From a bacterium (GTDB lineage: Bacteria > Patescibacteriota > Patescibacteriia > Patescibacteriales > GWE2-39-37): DNA of 8,048 nucleotides. The stretch lies in NCBI GenBank assembly GCA_021786695.1, contig JAJYMT010000065.1:1-8048 (forward strand), read 5' to 3'. The notes below the pieces were generated by a model. The model searched no databases and was not told the DNA's origin. It was given only the letters and a program-made list of their open reading frames with translations. A program made the position numbers and the translations under genes. This document shows, in pieces, positions 5,527-8,048 of this stretch; the stretch's first letter is position 1; each line of letters starts with the position of its first letter.

Positions 5527-7749
5527 TTAACGCTTCGCTCCCGAGTAGGCAATCGCCCTGACGATATCCCAATCATTGGACTTGCTCGGCGCGCGCTTGA
5601 AAATAAATTTGAAGCTCTTGACCGCCGCTGCCTCGCTTGCAACATTCCGTTTAGCCGGACGAAGCCCGTAGGCGATGATTCGAACCGCATTATCATCATA
5701 TTTGTTCGTCGTCCGCCTGGGCGTGTGCAGATAAATTTTCTTGAAAACGGTTTCCGCGGCCACCTCGGCTTTAACGTTCGTCTGCTTCGGCCAGCGTCCG
5801 TTGCCGATCTTCACTACATCCTGCCAGTCCTCGACCGAACGCGGCAACCGGCCGAAAGCGGCCAAAAATGACCCGACCGCGCCGCCGCGCTCGCCCGCGC
5901 CAAGAACTTTAGTGTTATCTGTTCCATTGTTAATAAAATAAGCGAGCGCCCGTTTTTCCTGATTGTTGTATGACGAACCGCCCGCCTGTCCTGACTTGTC
6001 CTGAGCACCGCCGAAGGAGCTAGCCGAAAGGGCCTGACCCATGATCTTTTCGTAAATCGGTTTAGCAATCGCGGTTAAGGCCACAAATTGATTGCGATCA
6101 AAAATTTGATGCGCCTCGGCCAAACTGACCGCGTCCACGACCGTGCCGGGCGCGCTTGCCAAGCTCTCGCTTGCGCCGGAAGTCGGGCCCTGATTGGCGC
6201 TGGCAGCGGTCGTTGACTGGCTGGAGCTTGTTGCGACTGCCGCCGATTGGCCGGCTCCGGATTGAGCGATTAGGGTGGCGGGAGCGGAGTAATTAGGAAT
6301 ATTATCGAGGGAAAATATCGCGTAGCAATATTTCAAATCGTTGTTCAGTCCGATATCCACTTTCTCAATTCCTTTTCCGCGATAAATCTCCGTTGCGCCG
6401 GTGTCGGTGCGGCTCGACGGACAGGCCGGCGCGGTTGCGCCTGACGTCCGTAAAATCAATACGCCGGCGAAATCGGCATCGGTCGGATTGGTCCAGGAAA
6501 GAGTTATTCTCGCGTCCGCGGGAGTCGCCTTGAAATTAGCCGGACGCCCGGGCGGCAAAACGTCCGGCGGACTGATTGATCCGCCGCCGCCCCCTCCGCC
6601 ACCGCCGCCGCCGGATGAAACCGGAGCCGCTAGCGTGGTGGCGCTCATCGATGCCGAGGAGGTCGAGACGTTACCGGCGTTATCATAGGCAAAAATATAG
6701 TAAGTATAGCCGGTCGAGGCGGAAAGTCCGGTGTCGTTGAAACTGTTAGTCGCGCTGGTACCGAGTAAATTCGCGCTTGAAGTGCCGTTACGGTAGATCC
6801 GATAGCCGGCTAAACCCGAGCCGCCGGTATCGGAACCGGACGTCCAGGCCAAATTTATCTGCGAGGCCGACGCCGCGACGGCGCTGGCGCCCGAGGTCGG
6901 AATAGTCGGCGCCGTCAGGTCGCCCGTGGTAGTGGCGCTGGCGGTTGCGAAACCAGAATAATTTCCGGCCAGATCGATCGAGCGGACGAAATAATTATAA
7001 GCCGCGCCGGCGGACAGGCCGCTGTCGCTATAAGTCAGGCCGGTGGTCGAGGCGATCGGCGTGGAAGTGCCGGTGCGATATATATAGTATTTTGAAATTC
7101 CGTTCGCATCGGTCGAGGCAGCCCAGGAAAGATCGATCGCGGTCGCGGAAACAGTGCTGGCGATAAGACCGCCGGGCGCGGTCGGCGCAATCAAGTCCTG
7201 CACGGTTACGCTGCCGTTCTGCCAAGTGCCGCTCTGGTAGGTACAAGAGGCGCCGGGGGTCGCGACAAAACACAAAGAAGTATAGGTGCCCGGAAAATTA
7301 AGCACAGTTGAAGATGAAGTCGTCCCGGTCAGAGGCAGAGACAAAAAATTGAGCGTCGCGATGGTGCTGGTCGAGGTGGTGGCCGCGCCGATATCGGGAT
7401 TGAATCTGGCTAAACTGAACACCAGGTCGCCCGGCGGGTTGACGCCGGTCAAAAGCGACGGCGTACTGCCGGCGCCAAGATTCAACAGCCCGCCGGTCGA
7501 ATCAGCGCTCACGAATTGCAGCAAATTCGGATCAAACAGCAGGTCAAAACCGACCCCGAAAAGATTAGTGGTGGAGTCGATCTTGAGTACAACGGAAAAG
7601 GCCTGGTTGGGGCCGATTGTTTGGCTGGAGGGACTTAAAAATAAAGCGTTGCCGGCAAAAACATTGTGCGCATAGAAAAAAACACCCAGAAATAAAAAGA
7701 GCGGCTCTAAAATTAGCTTATTTTTATAAATACCTTTTAATATTGACAT
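5527..7749 (-). CDS. Secreted cohesin-domain / fibronectin type III surface protein
   Basis: A 740-residue exported protein. Residues 1-32 are a signal peptide (basic start, hydrophobic LFLFLGVFF, likely cleavage after VFA). Residues about 34-185 look like a cohesin domain (LFLSPSSQTIGPNQAFSVVL, then FGVGFDLLFDPNLLQF and IATLNFLSL) with Cys160 and Cys169 as a possible disulfide. Three fibronectin III domains follow at about 188-275, 280-373 and 397-494 (APTAPGGL, ISKYYIYR, YNYFVRSIDLAGN and their equivalents). The second and third are separated by an 11-glycine run (380-390). A Ser/Ala/Thr/Gly-rich linker (495-540) leads to a helical C-terminus (about 545-740) with three copies of a motif F-x3-[FY]-x2-x-P ... 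[WY]-D ... I-x-x-G. There is no LPxTG motif or C-terminal anchor helix. Likely role: cell-surface adhesion or scaffold protein; ligand unknown. The ATG at 7749 gives the signal peptide; no Shine-Dalgarno sequence is seen. It has its own terminator at 5450-5483. Confidence 0.88.
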   Translation of the reverse strand: MSILKGIYKNKLILEPLFLFLGVFFYAHNVFAGNALFLSPSSQTIGPNQAFSVVLKIDSTTNLFGVGFDLLFDPNLLQFVSADSTGGLLNLGAGSTPSLLTGVNPPGDLVFSLARFNPDIGAATTSTSTIATLNFLSLPLTGTTSSSTVLNFPGTYTSLCFVATPGASCTYQSGTWQNGSVTVQDLIAPTAPGGLIASTVSATAIDLSWAASTDANGISKYYIYRTGTSTPIASTTGLTYSDSGLSAGAAYNYFVRSIDLAGNYSGFATASATTTGDLTAPTIPTSGASAVAASASQINLAWTSGSDTGGSGLAGYRIYRNGTSSANLLGTSATNSFNDTGLSASTGYTYYIFAYDNAGNVSTSSASMSATTLAAPVSSGGGGGGGGGGGSISPPDVLPPGRPANFKATPADARITLSWTNPTDADFAGVLILRTSGATAPACPSSRTDTGATEIYRGKGIEKVDIGLNNDLKYCYAIFSLDNIPNYSAPATLIAQSGAGQSAAVATSSSQSTTAASANQGPTSGASESLASAPGTVVDAVSLAEAHQIFDRNQFVALTAIAKPIYEKIMGQALSASSFGGAQDKSGQAGGSSYNNQEKRALAYFINNGTDNTKVLGAGERGGAVGSFLAAFGRLPRSVEDWQDVVKIGNGRWPKQTNVKAEVAAETVFKKIYLHTPRRTTNKYDDNAVRIIAYGLRPAKRNVASEAAAVKSFKFIFKRAPSKSNDWDIVRAIAYSGAKR

Positions 7750-7919
7750 AATCTAAATAATATGCTAAAATAACTTTTTATAATATCAACTGCTTGATCA
7801 AGTAACTATATTTGCGTTCGTTTTGTATTATATATAAATATACACTGAAATACCAATTCAGCTACAATTAATAACCAAGAAATAAAAATATCGAACCGCA
7901 AAATTGATATACGTGAAAT

Positions 7920-7938
7920 TTCGAGGTCAGGCCTCGAA
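7920..7938 (+). promoter_or_regulatory. Leader hairpin upstream of the lipoprotein gene
   Basis: TTCGAGG (7920-7926) and CCTCGAA (7932-7938) form a perfect 7-bp stem with a 5-base loop (TCAGG). It lies about 45 bases before the start codon, in the probable 5' leader. The following bases (TAAAAT) are not a convincing T-run, so a leader structure or protein-binding site is more likely than a terminator. Confidence 0.5.
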
Positions 7939-7970
7939 TAAAATCGACCTTTACAAAAGAATAAAGAAAG

Positions 7971-7976
7971 AGAGGA
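7971..7976 (+). promoter_or_regulatory. Shine-Dalgarno sequence of the lipoprotein gene
   Basis: AGAGGA, with a GAGG core, ends eight bases before the ATG at 7984. It selects that ATG over the one at 7979, which is only three bases away and reads Met-Pro-stop. It is the only clear ribosome-binding site in the window. Confidence 0.75.
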
Positions 7977-7983
7977 AAATGCC

Positions 7984-8048
7984 ATGAGAAGAAGAATTGC
8001 ATTGCTGGCGGTTCTGTCTGCCCTGCTTACCGCTTGCGGAGGCGGTGG
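7984..8048 (+). CDS. Lipoprotein, 5' end only (cut by the window edge)
   Basis: The visible 21 complete codons encode a classic lipoprotein signal peptide: a positively charged start (MRRR), a hydrophobic core (IALLAVLSAL) and the lipobox LTAC with Cys18 as the lipidated residue, followed by glycines. The product would be exported by Sec, acylated by Lgt and cut before Cys18 by signal peptidase II, then held on the outer face of the membrane. A good Shine-Dalgarno sequence precedes it. The rest of the gene lies outside the window, so the function is unknown. It is transcribed divergently from the cohesin/Fn3 surface-protein gene, which may point to another envelope protein. Confidence 0.8.
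   Translation, partial: MRRRIALLAVLSALLTACGGG

Larger units (their letters stand above)
7750..7983. other. AT-rich divergent intergenic region
   Basis: This 234-bp gap lies between two divergently oriented genes and should hold both promoters. On the plus strand TTGCGT (7812-7817) is 17 bases from TAAATA (7835-7840) within a TA-rich block (7826-7843). On the minus strand several TATAAT-like hexamers lie at 7757-7782, but none has a convincing -35. A 10-base palindrome, CTTGATCAAG (7793-7802), could be an operator. A hairpin (7920-7938) and a Shine-Dalgarno sequence (7971-7976) precede the plus-strand gene. No gene or heptamer array is seen here. Confidence 0.5.

Noticed and set aside
6580..6612. 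GC-rich triplet run as a repeat element or frameshift hotspot
   Set aside because: It encodes an in-frame 11-glycine linker between Fn3 domains using mixed glycine codons, so it is a normal low-complexity linker of a surface protein.

Overview
The window is a mostly one-directional stretch of a bacterial genome. Five complete genes lie on the minus strand, and the first 65 bases of a sixth gene lie on the plus strand at the right edge. The gene content and style suggest a member of the Candidate Phyla Radiation / Patescibacteria (Parcubacteria-like). The reasons are a single-chain ADP-forming acyl-CoA synthetase as energy-conserving enzyme, a stand-alone 23S-rRNA-IVP-type four-helix-bundle gene wedged between two housekeeping genes, a large cohesin/fibronectin-III surface protein with a poly-Gly linker, mostly absent Shine-Dalgarno sequences, and short AT-rich repeats at nearly every gene junction. 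This placement is inferred from family knowledge; no rRNA or ribosomal protein is present to test it.

Layout, in the direction of minus-strand transcription (right to left): (1) 7749-5527, a 740-aa secreted cohesin + three-Fn3 protein ending in three copies of an uncharacterised helical repeat, followed by a strong intrinsic terminator (5483-5450). (2) 5392-4349, a PfkB/ribokinase-type kinase with an extended -10 promoter immediately after that terminator; its coding sequence carries an in-frame, 55-bp palindromic insert that can fold as a three-way junction. (3) 4163-2139, ADP-forming acyl-CoA synthetase (fused alpha/beta). (4) 2107-1724, a small four-helix-bundle protein inside inverted heptamer arrays. 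(5) 1698-76, the lipid II flippase MurJ. To the right, a 234-bp AT-rich divergent region (7750-7983) separates this strand from a plus-strand lipoprotein gene that begins at 7984 with a clear Shine-Dalgarno sequence and a lipobox.

Metabolically, the kinase and the acyl-CoA synthetase fit a small fermentative cell (sugar or nucleoside phosphorylation; ATP from acetyl-CoA). MurJ, the cohesin/Fn3 protein and the lipoprotein serve the envelope. No shared pathway ties them together.

The most unusual layer is non-coding. Every junction from 45 to 5519 carries an array with an exact or near-exact 7-bp period, each with its own heptamer consensus (TTTTAAC, AGGTNNN, ATTTTGA, TACGAAT, TTAAATC). Two pairs of arrays are in inverted orientation: one pair encloses the four-helix-bundle gene, the other encloses a GC-rich palindrome between the synthetase and kinase genes. 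Together with the insert in the kinase gene this suggests families of small palindromic or repeat-bounded elements active in this genome.
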